Assembly: GCA_911728455.2 (NCBI GenBank) | Contig: OU452222.1 | Span: forward strand, 558,001-622,000 | From: Marthasterias glacialis | Taxonomy: Eukaryota > Echinodermata > Asteroidea > Forcipulatida > Asteriidae | Direction of reading: 5' to 3' | DNA length: 64,000 nt | Part shown: piece after piece, positions 34,823 through 46,148 of the stretch | How positions within the stretch are numbered: the stretch's first letter is position 1 | Layout: each line of letters opens with the position of its first letter | The notes under the pieces: model-generated | Told to the model about the DNA's origin: nothing | Databases searched by the model: none | Seen by the model: the letters and a program-made list of their open reading frames with translations, nothing else | Position numbers and translations under genes: made by a program

Positions 34823-35678
34823 GAAAGCGATCGGCTACCTGAGCAGATGACTTATCATGGGTAAGCATAAACTTGTAATGGTCGGTTGATTGTTGTATAA
34901 TGAGCAGTAGCACACTCTTAAACTAAAGTAAGTCAAAACAACCCTAATTAGCCATTTTAAACCATTTTTGACTAATTTTAGTCAAAATGTGGTCTAAGTT
35001 ACTTTTAGAGATTGTCCCAGTTTGCAACTTGTCGATGCCGTTACCCACTAAGAAGACTTTTAAAGATTATTCTAAAAGGCAAAGTGTAGTTTTGTAGTTA
35101 TCGGGAAATAGTATCAGTTTAAATCTGAAAGGTCCATTTCATAAATCCACAAGAAAACTACCAGTCACCTGAATATTGTCATAATTACAGAAATAGCATT
35201 TAAAGACCCCCCATCAAAAAAATAATAAAATACAAAACGATAACTGCTCAATTTCGATTTCGAAATAACCTTGGTATGGATGCTCACACAAATTCCTCAT
35301 AATTCAAAAACATATTTCGTTATTTTTTCTAAAACGCGACCATACAGTGGTTGGAAATTACTTGACTTTCCCTAAGTGTCTGTTTAAGATGTCCCTTTCT
35401 TAAGGAAAAGTTTAAATTGATTGAAAACACAGCAGAGTGATCCGCTTGGCTTTCCCTCAGTAGTTACAGAGAGTAAGTTCTTTCACATTTGAAAAGGGAT
35501 ATATAGTAAGCGGTTCAGGAACCGTTCTGAAAAGCTGTATTCGATTCGGATTAGGATAGACGAGAACTCTTGGAAGGTACTAAGAAGGGTCAAATGGGTT
35601 GGTTTGACTAAAGGCTCCATAGGCATCCGTAAGCAGCACACTGTAAAATCGATTGATGTTGGAATGATCGATTTGATT

Positions 35679-35714
35679 CACCTCTGAAATCAATAAAATT
35701 GGATTTCAGAGGTG
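35679..35714. repeat. Short perfect hairpin
   Basis: 'cacctctgaaatc' and 'gatttcagaggtg' form a perfect 13-base-pair stem. The stem extends inward by 'aat/att' with one bulge, around a three-base loop. Confidence 0.7.
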
Positions 35715-35999
35715 GTGTATAGTGGCACTGATAAACTTCATATTGATTCTTGCGTTTCTAGCGCCCTCTTTTGAGTCTCCAATATGCCTGCGCACTACTA
35801 CTATTTCATGTCAAACCGGTTAGCATGGAGTCATTGGACTTAAATTAAGTCACATGCCTAATGAATTACATATGATGTGCGCTAAATGCTATGCCATTTG
35901 TATAGTTGTTTCATGCAATATGTATACCAACGGCAGTTTTGAGTTCTCGCAAAAATAGTAAACCTGGTCCTCTTACTATTATAGAGGCCATATCTGATG

Positions 36000-36366
36000 A
36001 TATGCGCCGCCTCCCCTTGTATGCGAATAAATTAAATTATCATCGTCCTTGTCATTATTTGATTAAGATCAAAACCAGTATGAGTCACACAAATGGTTTC
36101 TCTCAAATGAGTCTCTATTGTTATTCACCGTATGTAGAATTCAGGGGAAGGTTGTGTTTCTTTTCAGAAGTAGGGTAAAATTCACTGACCCGAAACCCCG
36201 AGAGGAGCGACACGAAATTGGTCTATTCAGAAACAGTTCACGACTTACAGTTGTGTTGTGTTGTGTAGATACACGTAAAAGTATACTAATCGTAAAGAAA
36301 AGGGGTTTGGCCCGGTGTTTCTAGCATGGTCTGGCAGCAATAATATGCGCCGCCTCCCCTTGTATC
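36000..36366 (+). repeat. 23-bp direct repeats flanking a ~320-bp insert with SINE-like tail
   Basis: 'atatgcgccgcctccccttg' plus three more bases occurs identically at both ends. The insert's right part ('acacgtaaaag', 'cgtaaagaaaaggggtttgg', 'cccggtgtttct') resembles the body of the tRNA-derived SINEs. It could be a target-site duplication around an inserted element. Confidence 0.5.
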
Positions 36367-36922
36367 TCTTTTAAGGTTGTACTATGGTTGGTTCGTCTCT
36401 TAAATTCATTCGTACCAATCTCCACCAGATTTGATAATTGGGCGCCAGGAGTGTCACCAATGACAGACATGGCGCATTATACACTATCATTATTATTATC
36501 ACTGTCACTATTATTATCATTTACATCTCTTGAAACTTCTGTATTTTCAAAGTATACAGCCTTTGTTTTATTTTCACACAATGGAACTTAGTCTACATAA
36601 TTCTATTAACATGTGCTTCAAAGTTGGTGACTTCAAAAAATCCGCCATTTTGAAACCATTCCTCACTAAACCAACAACTCCGGTTTGGTTTTGTTGGAAC
36701 ACCCATGCCACCTGGGCACAATTGAACTTGAGAAAATACATATTAAACAGAAAATTGCCCTCAACGCATCACTGCACACTCGTTCAATGCAACAGTACAC
36801 AGCTCGGTGAGAACAATCGCATCAATACATGATAACAGTTTATTGATCGGCATTTCAGATATATGGAATTTGAATTATAATCTACAGAATATGTTATAGA
36901 CAATTCGATTCTCCCCACCAAA

Positions 36923-39900
36923 ATGACCAAATTTGCCGACCTCTTATCGCGCAGATTCTCCTCCTCATCTTCCGGGGCGACCAGAGGAAACAGGCAAAGT
37001 ACACAGCGAAATTCCCCCGTGTTTGGCGTCAGGATCGACCGGTACTTTAAAGTGCTCAATCGGAATGCTTTTATTGGACTCCTCTGCGCATTGGTTGGAT
37101 TGTCCTTCATTTCTACCGTCTCATTTTGGTCTTTTGTAAGAAATGGCGTTGCTGTAAAATCAATACACGGTAAGTTTAGACTCTTCTTGTCTGTTTGCAA
37201 TAATGTTAGATAAAGAAGGTGTATTTTCAACCACAGGTTGGGTCGTATAAACTTGTGTGGGAAAATTGAAATGGCTACATATTCGAATGGTCTGCGGCAG
37301 TGCCCACAGGCAAAACAGCAATCTTGTAATTTGATTTCTGATATTCTTTTAAAAATGCAAACTGCCTTTTCAACAAGAGGCAATATCTCACCCAATCAAA
37401 TAAACAGACAGACACACCGACACCCCAACAAACAAAAGATCACCATCTTTTTCTGTAATTTTTTTTTGTTTTTGTATTTGTTTATAAACAGGTAATCGAG
37501 CAGCTGGGATACTAGGCAAGAATTCCACACCCTCAACTGCAACACAGCATTCTCTTGAGTGGCATGATGTCGTAGGGCATCTGAATTTGGGAGGGTTGTT
37601 TGCAATCAAACCAGCCAATCGGAAAGAACCTGCCGGAAAAAAAACTGCACGTAAGTCGGAATATTTTTATTTTTTTTTTGAAGGAAAGTATCCTACACCA
37701 AAACAGGTGACTAAACAGGTGACTAAAGTCATTCTGGCTATGTGTCACGTGCTACCTCGATCGAAAATAGATAATTATCAAAAAGCAACACTGTAAAAAA
37801 GGAATTCTCAATTGACCCATTTTGTAGATCTGATTAACGGGAAACGAATGTTTTTAAATGTGTAATCCAAGCCGTAATGTAACTTAAGTCGTAAACTTCG
37901 CTTACCTTTCAGAAAATGACGGACCATATTCGGTAACAAAGACAAGTCCGCCACAAGTCGTGTGTCCAGAGTTGGTTATCCCTGGTTTGAGTAAGTTTTC
38001 TACAGTCTTGATTAATTATTTGCCTGAAAACTCTGTTATTTCCTGATTATTACAACCAAACAGTGTTCCCTTGTTCAGATTATTTCCTTGTGGGGTGGCG
38101 GGGGTATCGCCCTTACCTTTGGGTGAACTTTATCATCGTTTTTACTTCGCCGGGTGTCTTCGGACCTATTGGTTACGCTGATAGGCATTGAATCTTGCTT
38201 GATTTTAAAATAAAATGACTGAAATGACTTCTTCCTCTGACAAAGTTATTTTCACCGGACTCTCGCATAATGCCGTTGACTTTTCATTAACCACTAGAGG
38301 TGGTACCCCATGTATACCAAATTCCTTGTAAGTTTTGTTCAAGTCGTAAAAAGAAAGATTTCCGTATTTTTTCCCAATAGTTGAGAAGAAAGCACTCGAT
38401 CTTAACGACCTGAGCATGAATCAGTCTGAAGTATACGTTTTAGGTGAGCAAATAAAACAGACACAGGACGCCACCAAAGAGGGAAATCGTCAATTATATC
38501 ACATTGTCGAAGTTAATCAAAGATACAACTTGACCGTCAAAAGACCTATCATGGACAGCTTGTCTCAACTAGCAGTGAAGGTTGGGAACTATTCCTGGTT
38601 CCCAGGAGGCCATTGGAAACCCACCAATTGCCTGCCGAGATGGAAGGTAAGACTGGTTTGTTACACGCTACAAAGGGGGTTGTCTTAAGAGACATTGGTT
38701 TAGGTGAAACACTTTAGATGTTTCTCATCATTAATTTTAACTACAAATAAAAAAAATGACAACTTGTGATTCCATCATAAAAAAAGGAACATTAACAAGA
38801 CAACCACTGTTTCTTTGAATGTGATTTCCATTTCAGGTTGCAATCATTATTCCATTTAGAGATCGTTTCTACCACCTTCCCATTATCCTCAAGTACCTCA
38901 CGCCGATGTTACGTCGACAACTTTTGGAATTTGCTTTCTACGTTGTTGAACAGGTAAACAAACTCAATGTTGTTATTGTACGTTTTGTGACATGTTTGGT
39001 ATTTTTATTCGGAGTCGATGAACACAAAGTACGTGAAGTAGTCATATGTGAGTTAAATAGCCCTGACAACAACCACTTTTTTGAAAATGAGCAACAAACT
39101 TGGAAGCAATTCTATATCGGTGTTGGTGAGTACAAGATTAGTTGTCGATCATCGACAAGTGGTTTTTAATTGTACACCTCGGATTATTTCCCTTTTTCTT
39201 TTACATTGAATCATCAAATCATCGTAGTTAGTTAATTACGAATCAAAACAGCTTAAACATTTGTCAAATGATAAATTTTGATGAAAGTGTCAACAAACAA
39301 TAAAAATGTCATTTTGCCTAAAAAAAAAATCAGATACGCCGGTTCGTGGCGCGACCGACGATTCCACGATGCAATTTCAAAACTCCTAACTGAGACATTA
39401 CATTCATGTTGTCTTTCAGAATAATTCCTTGGCATTCAACCGTGCTATGCTGATGAATGTTGGCTTTTTGGAATCTTTGAATTTTTCTCATTGGGACTGT
39501 TTTATATTCCATGATGTGGATCATATACCTCTGAGTGATTTCAACTATTATGGGTGTAGTGGAATGCCAAGACATTTCCTCAGTGGTGCAGATCGATGGA
39601 AATATAAGTAAGTTACTGGAGAAAAGAAGTTGACCCAAAGAAGTTTATATTATTTGATTTGTTAAAATGGATCTTGCCTGGACAAGTTCATTGACTGTCA
39701 ATAATGAGTGCAAGTTTACCATTTTTTTCAAATATGTTGTTAAGAACGTTTTGATATAAAATTGTTCCTCGATCTCATTTTGATAAAATGAAGGGGAAAA
39801 TGAATTGAAATTAAGAATTATAAGTAATCACTGTTCTTTGGAATAGATCAACCATTTCTCCACAGTTCAAAGATGTCATTGTCAAGTAGGTACCCATAAA

Positions 39901-40811
39901 ATCTTCAACAATGTAAATATTGCAACTCAATACAAACAAGCCTACTTAAATAATCTCCATGCTGAAACCTCTTCAGCTTGTGGGAATGGGTATTAACATT
40001 AATTCCTATAATTTAAACAAAGAGTATCCAGACAGGAATCACCAATTCTTCTGTTTTCATTCTCAACCTTACAGATTACCGTATGATAGTTTCTTTGGTG
40101 CAGTTACCGGTTTGACAACAGGGAATATCCGTAAAATCAACGGTTTCCCTAACGTGTACTGGGGCTGGGGAGGTGAAGATGATGAAATTTGGAAACGAGT
40201 CAAAGATGCAGGGCTTCCTATTTCCCGCACATGGGGGCCGGCTGGTTTTTATAACGTCATCACACATCATCATAACAGCGCGCCAAAGATGAAAGAGAGG
40301 TTTGTCAATTGACGTTTCAGTCAGATTTTTTTTTTTAAGTTTAATACTTGTATGTCTTCCAAATTATAAATTATCTGCAGCATCAATGGAACATTGACTG
40401 TTTTTTCCACACAGAATGCAACTCTTGAAGAACTCCCATCAGCGCTACAAAACAGATGGTCTGACAAATATGAGATATAAGAAACCACATGTTGAGTTCC
40501 ATCTACTCTACACAACAATCGCAGTGGACATTCAGAAGTTATCTATAGCTACTCCTAAAGTACAGCCAGCACCCCCTGCAAAACAGCAACCAGCACCCCC
40601 CGAAAAAAAGCAACCAGCACCCCCCGAAAAAAAGCAACCAGCACCCCCCGAAAAACAGCAACCAGCACCCCCTGAAAAACAGCAACCAGCACCCCCCGAA
40701 AAAAAACAACCAGCACCCCCCGAAAAACAGCAACCAGCACCCCCCGAAAAAAAGCAACCAGCACCCCCCGAAAAACAGCAACAAATAGATACAAAACCAC
40801 AACCAAAATGA
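36923..40811 (+). CDS. Beta-1,4-galactosyltransferase, B4GALT5/6-like, with octapeptide-repeat tail (copy A)
   Basis: Nine exons: 36923-37169, 37492-37650, 37913-37990, 38381-38646, 38837-38953, 39420-39607, 40075-40299, 40415-40811 (eight splice blocks plus the 3' repeat within the last), total 1677 nt, 558 residues. It is a type II Golgi enzyme: a basic, Ser-rich cytoplasmic tail, a membrane anchor at about residues 49-71, then a long stem. The catalytic domain has VAIIIPFRDR (from 251), FNRAMLMNVG, the metal-binding DVD at 321-323, WGWGGEDDE at 381-389 and THHH with His416 as metal ligand. GGHWKPTNCLPRWK, FAFYVVEQ and FHDVDHIP place it with B4GALT5/6, whose vertebrate members make lactosylceramide from UDP-galactose and glucosylceramide. 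Exact acceptor use here is not proven. Family members are about 380-400 residues; the excess is stem plus a C-terminal tail of nine PAPPEKQQ/PAPPEKKQ units (478-549). Past the stop, an adjacent frame stays open for about 47 codons. Confidence 0.9.
40566..40781 (+). repeat. Coding minisatellite, 24-bp unit, nine copies
   Basis: The unit 'ccagcaccccccgaaaaaca' plus four bases encodes PAPPEKQQ or PAPPEKKQ at the C-terminus of galactosyltransferase copy A. The first unit is PAPPAKQQ. Long open frames on the opposite strand (Gly/Cys/Phe-rich) are shadows of this repeat. Confidence 0.95.
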
Positions 40812-41262
40812 CAAACTGAAAGACGCACAGACAGCTGTTGAACATGGTAAAGTGAAAGCACAAGATCAAGCTGAGAGTAAAAAAGTGGCCACAGAAAAGA
40901 AAATAGAGACCAAGACAAATGAGAAACAGAGATACTCTTGGAGTCATTAAATGAACAAGATAACCGTAAAAATGTTTGATTTCTGCAGACTGATGTGCCA
41001 AGTTAAAATATCACCAAGTGGACTGAAGAGTGTACCTCAATGATGGAGCACTTCAAGTGACTGATTTGATATAAACTGACCATTCTCACATGATCTTTGG
41101 GGTTCAAAGGTTGTTCATGAATTTTGCTAATGTTATGGTTCTAACTACTGTGTTTTTATGAGGACACTGTATTCCTTGAAAGTTTCCTTTTATTTGCTTT
41201 ATATTTTAAGCAGAATTTATTAGTTTTAAATGGAAAACGAACACAGCATTCCATAACATCGA

Positions 41263-41268
41263 AATAAA
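41263..41268 (+). terminator. Poly(A) signal of galactosyltransferase copy A
   Basis: AATAAA in 'gaaataaagtg' lies about 450 bases after the stop and is the first clear signal in the 3' flank. Confidence 0.5.
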
Positions 41269-41507
41269 GTGTACTTCGCGGATGCGACAAAAGCGTGTGT
41301 AGAGAATTTCTAACCATAAAGACTGCAGCATTCAACTATTCAAATTAATGTACAGATATACTTTATATAACATTGTTTTGATGAGTAATTTGAAGTGAAA
41401 TGACTATTATAGTACTATAAAACACATGGAATTACACGGACGTGCCTTATGAAGAGGGACAGTCAAGTTGCATGGCCCGATTTTCACCGAAATATATATT
41501 TTTTTCC

Positions 41508-41512
41508 TCCCT

Positions 41513-41572
<60 letters not shown>
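41508..41572 (+). repeat. (CT)n microsatellite
   Basis: A run of C is followed by about 23 CT dinucleotides. Confidence 0.95.
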
Positions 41573-42310
41573 GAACGAATTTTGACAGATAATTCTGTTT
41601 CAAAACAAATAACATATAGGAGGGTGACGGGGAGTCGAAATTAGGCAACATGTATACCGTTGGAATGTTTGATATGTCTGCTTTTACATAAGCCTTGATG
41701 TAGAATAGGGACAAATTTGCAAAATAGGGACAAATGTGCCTCTAGGGACATTTTGGTCAAAGCCCTCATTATTAGTCAATAATATGATTTTTTAGATGTT
41801 AGTATTTTTGCATCTTTGGACTATACCCTACCCTTTCCATGAAAGTGGGTTCAGACCATTACTATTCTCCAGAAATTCATAGTTAGCTTTTTAAAACGAG
41901 GAGATGTACAGTAAGTATACACTCGGGGGATTCTGATTTAAAATATATTTTTTCACAAATGTGTATTTTCGAATAATTATTATGCCCATAACTTAAGTTA
42001 CCTTTTGAAACTGCCCATTTGTTCTTGCATTAAATAAATTTCAAAGACGAGAGAGATTATTCGCAATGACATTAGCGTGATTTGGAGTTGGCAAGTTGAC
42101 AAAAATGTGTCTGAAGGATATTGTGATCTTAAACTCTCATTTTTGGTCAAAACTATTATTTTTGAGATGGTGGTATTTTTTACATCTGAGGAACTTACCC
42201 TTTCCATGAAAGGAGGTTTTTAGGCCATTATGAAAAATGTCGCAAAACGGACAATGCACAAACGTATCATGCAAAATTGTTTTTACATGGCTGGTGGACG
42301 TGTGATAAGG

Positions 42311-42470
42311 CTTTTGTTTGTTCGTTGTTTATTTGTTTGTTTGTTTGTTTGTTGGGTTGTTTGTTTGTTTGTTGGGTTGTTTGTTTGTTTGTCTGTTTGT
42401 TGGGTTGTTTAATGGATTGGTGGTTTGTTTGTTGGGCTGTTGGGTTGTTTGTTTATTTGTTGGGTTTTTT
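42311..42470 (+). repeat. (TTTG)n-derived repeat with 'ttgttgggttg' interruptions
   Basis: Runs of 'tttg' alternate with 'ttgttgggttg' in loose 20-30 base higher-order units and end in poly-T. Confidence 0.9.
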
Positions 42471-42529
42471 TTTTTGGTTTTTTTTGTTTTCGTGCAATAA
42501 CCTTAAGTTTAACTTTCTTGAATCTAAAC

Positions 42530-42650
42530 CAGTGGCGTACTCAAGGGGGGGGGGGTAGCAAAGGGAGTTGGCTGCCCCACCCCCTTTGGAACATCTTGCT
42601 CCCTGCCTTACCCCCAGTCAGCCTCTGGACACCGTGAAATTTGATATAAT
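42530..42650 (+). mobile_element. Possible DNA-transposon end (CAGTGGCGTA) with G run
   Basis: 'cagtggcgtactcaagg' followed by a G run resembles the ends at 62237 ('cagtggcatagcgactgg') and, inverted, at 52437 ('ctggttatgccactg'). Only one end is clear here. Confidence 0.4.
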
Positions 42651-43934
42651 CAGGCAATTTTGGACTTGACCCTCAACTGATATTAACAATAATAAATAAT
42701 TTAAATATATAAAAATAATAATAAATAATAAAATTAAAGTAATAACTCTAAACAGCGTCATCGTTGCTTACAACTCGCTTCACAAAAACAAGTGTGCCCT
42801 GAAGTGAAGCTACTTCTGATATAAATAACCACAGCTATAATTATGAAGATCAATGTTCTGTGCTTGACTCACAATCACCTGTAGACCTATACAGACTAGA
42901 TCGGTTCTACGTTTCGATTTGAACTTGAAGTGCATAAAAATATCCTTTTCATTAGGTCCTATACATTATACACAGTTTTTGTTGGCGCTGGGTGGGCTTA
43001 TGTTAGTGACCCACGGTATGCAAATTATGCCCATTGACCCCTTGCACATACCCTTACACACGACTACTACTGCAACCTTGGTCTGCCTGTTTGGGAGTAG
43101 CTCCATAAATTACATGTACAACACAATAATATTGAAAATGGCGGACGTCAACCTCACAGTGAGAATTTGACACCCACAATAGCAAAATCAAGATTGATTG
43201 TTAGTGATGACGTCAGATGAATACGCAAATACTGCTGAGTGGAGATTAGAGCATACCAACTGTTAAAGTGGTAAAACCAAGTCCCATTCTACGGGGAGGA
43301 ATATTAGTAAAAGAAATAAACTCCGTATTACACACAGTCATGCAACGGTCGTATATTTTGAGATGATGAACATTAAATACGTCACGAGCTGTTTCTTGGT
43401 CACTGTCCAACGTCATTGGGCAGAGTGCTTTTAGCAAGTCTTCTGCTGTAGCGTTCCAAAACAATGAACAGTTATGGACACAGAATTGTTTCATGTTTGT
43501 CGTATTACTTATTTTCAATTTTCTTTATACTTAATAATAATTATCATGTTTTAAAGTTTTTATCATCATATTCCAATTTTGACCTACTTGCACTTTCACC
43601 TGGAGATTTACTCCTATTGTTTCCACGTAAATGTTTTATGACCATTACACACACAGTCACTACCTCATGGTCATCTGATCACTCACACAAGTTCCTTATT
43701 TCCAAGTTAAGTACCTACACACAACAGGTGTGTTATGTTACTTGAAGGTCAGTTTCTTCCAAGAAACTTAGTCTCTTTCTTATGATTTTATATAAACTGT
43801 TGACTGACTCATTGTTCCTATTTATAGTTGAACAGGGTTAATAATTCTTATAAATAGTCTGCATTCATTTATTCAGTTCATTCTGATCTATCCTACGCTA
43901 CGATGCACATCTAATCTTCAACTACACTGCATCA

Positions 43935-44330
43935 TTGCAGCCCACCATCGCACAGGAGGTGAGAGACATCTTGATCAACCCGCCCGCAGAATCTCCATAC
44001 ACCAAACTGAAAAAGGAGCTGATTAAGCGGACCTCTCCATCTAAGCAAAAGCAACTTCACCAGCTCCTGACAACGGACGAGTTGGGGGACCAAAAGCCCT
44101 CCCAACTCCTTCGCAAAATGCACCAACTTCTGGGGGAATGCACTCTAGAACCCTCCATAATGAAGCAACTTTTTCTTCAGCGCCTACCCACCAATGTCCA
44201 GCTCATTCTTGCAGCAACTTCAGAGGACGTAGATACTGACCAGCTTGCCAAGCTAGCCGATAACATCATGGAAGTTTCCCCTGCCATGATGCCTGTCACC
44301 ACACCTTTGCACCCCTCTCTCAATATTATT
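43935..44330 (+). pseudogene. gag-like fragment of the gypsy element
   Basis: About 120 residues resemble the capsid region of Ty3/gypsy Gag (signatures such as QKQLHQLL, ELGDQKPSQLLRKM and QLAKLADNIMEV). The 5' end of gag is missing. The frame runs into a deletion junction at about 44320-44345, after which it meets a stop. No zinc knuckle is visible. Confidence 0.8.
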
Positions 44331-44340
44331 TTCTCCACCC

Positions 44341-45037
44341 GAGGCTCGTTTTTCACATGTCCACATTGATCTTGTTGGCCCACTACCACCATCCAAGGGA
44401 CGCACCTATAATATGCTCACCTGCATTGATCGTTTCACACGGTGGCCTGAAGCCATCCCACTACGTGACATTACAGCTGAAACGGTTGCTCATGCCTTTG
44501 TATCTCGATGGGTCGCCTCATTCGGCGTTCTATCTATCATCACAACTGATCGTGGTACTCAGTTTGAGTCTGCACTTTTCCGTTCCCTAACTAATCTGCT
44601 TGGCACCCAACGCATACGCACCACATCTTACCATCCCATTGCAAATGGGCTCGTTGAAAGTTTCCATAGGCAACTGAAAACATCCCTTAAAGCACAAGTT
44701 GATCCAACCAACTGGACTGAGACATTACCGCTCGTGCTTCTTGGAATTCAAGTCAGACTTTGGTCACAGTGTCGCCGAGCGCGTGATATGGCTCAACTCT
44801 TCGTTTACCTGGACCCCAGTGCCTATGTTCATCATTAGCAACACGCAATGAACTCTCTTCAACCACCTCTGAACCGTCCTCAACAACGCACGAACATTAA
44901 TGTTCCTAATGATTTGCAAACTTGTACTCATGTTTTTGTTCGCCGTGACTCTGTTCGAAAACCTCTCCAGCAACCCTACGATGGACCTTTTCGAGTTTTG
45001 AGTCGTTTAGACAAACATTTTAGATATTTCTAATGAT
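44341..45037 (+). pseudogene. Integrase-like fragment of the gypsy element
   Basis: The core DDE integrase domain is recognisable, with its Asp, Asp and Glu positions in [15 protein letters not shown] and GLVESFHR. The N-terminal zinc-binding part was lost with the upstream deletion. After about 44750 the frame is broken by at least one frameshift and by stops. A C-terminal remnant (VRKPLQQPYDGPFRVLSR) appears in another frame at about 44930-45010. Confidence 0.85.
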
Positions 45038-46148
45038 ACGCATTCTGTGCCCATGACTCCACCTCATTCTGCCTCAAAAGTTAAGTCCACAGCTAAATTG
45101 AATAAGCCTACTGAGCAGAATTCATCACCATTAAGACAGTACCCCCATTCGCACAACTTGCTCTGGCCGCACTGTTCATTGGCCCCAACGCTATGTTACA
45201 ATCGTTCGCTATTAATACGTGTAATAATACTACCTCACTGGAAGGGGGCTCCTGTAGCGTTCCAAAACAATGAACAGTTATGGACACAGAATTGTTTCAT
45301 GTTTGTCATATTACTTATTTTCAATTTTCTTTATACTTAACAATTATCATGTTTTAAAGTTTTTATCATCAGTTCAGTTGTAGCAAATTTGTGTATCGAC
45401 AGTAACTCATTTCTGCCGTGCGCTAAACTACTTTCATTGCGGGGTCTCTTTTTGGCCTCTGTTTTCTTTGTATTTTATTGTAATTACTGGCTGGTCCAGG
45501 TACATCTTATGTTGTTGTTTTCACACTTGTGTAGTTTTGGGTATTTTACACTCATTTCATGACGCTTTGTATTTTACGTTCTTGTTTTTTAGTTTTTCTA
45601 TAAGTTTACATTTAGTTTGCTTTTTTGTAGGAATGTTTGAGCATTTGTTTATTATACAATGTACTTTCGTCAATATTGCCTCTATACTGTGATTTTTTTT
45701 TTTTTTTTTTTTATCTCTTGATAGGTTTTCTCTTTAATATTTGTATGTACAGCGCATGTGAGCAGTTTTATGAATGGATTTGGTGCCATATAAATGTGTA
45801 AGAGTCTGTCTCCATTGTCGACCATAGAGAACGGAAACTCATGGTAGTAACACTACGTTGTAAAACCACACCATACCACAGTGACCCTTGAAGGTCAATC
45901 TGCCCGTCTGATCTTTGAGTATGGTAAATGTGTTCCTTTATGGTGCAGTTATGCGTGTATATAAAACAATTTTATATTACTACACTTATTGCTTTTATTA
46001 TTCAACAGTGAATGATATCTACCTTGTGGAGAGAAATTCGTCCAGTGGTTCCACCACAACTCACAACAACTGTATACTTTATTCTACATTAACATATCAA
46101 AATAATGTCATTTCCATTGGAAGTGTAGGCCTACCAGTACCAACAACC

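Larger units (their letters stand above)
33310..36922. other. Intergenic region between TBX20 and the first galactosyltransferase gene
   Basis: No coding exon is supported. It holds a duplicated block (34206-34332 and 34717-34822), a short hairpin (35679-35714) and a 23-base direct repeat flanking about 320 bases with a SINE-like tail (36000-36366). Confidence 0.55.
41269..43446. other. Intergenic stretch with simple repeats
   Basis: No gene is visible. It contains a C-run plus (CT)n tract at about 41508-41572, a (TTTG)n-derived tract at 42311-42470 and a TIR-like 'cagtggcgtact' followed by a G run at 42530. The open frames over the TTTG tract (Cys/Leu/Phe/Val) are artefacts. Confidence 0.6.
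43447..45371 (+). mobile_element. Internally deleted Ty3/gypsy LTR retrotransposon
   Basis: A direct repeat starting 'tgtagcgttccaaaacaatg' occurs at 43447-43569 and 45253-45371 with few differences (one substitution, a 3-base indel plus one change). The right copy is preceded by a polypurine tract ('ggaaggggg' from 45240), as expected just before a 3' LTR. Between them lie a gag-like fragment and an integrase-like fragment; protease, reverse transcriptase and RNase H are missing. The left LTR probably continues beyond the shared part to about 43930 (TATA-like 'tataaatag' near 43849), which would make the right LTR truncated. No target-site duplication was found. It is non-functional as it stands. 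Confidence 0.85.

Noticed and set aside
36784..37395. Minus-strand 203-codon open frame
   Set aside because: Antisense to exon 1 of copy A, whose + strand frame has a membrane anchor and a correct donor. No family resemblance.
40532..41001. Cys/Gly/Phe-rich minus-strand open frames
   Set aside because: Antisense shadows of the PAPPEKQQ-coding minisatellite of galactosyltransferase copy A.
42230..42637. Leu/Cys/Val/Phe-rich membrane-like open frames
   Set aside because: Produced by the (TTTG)n tract.
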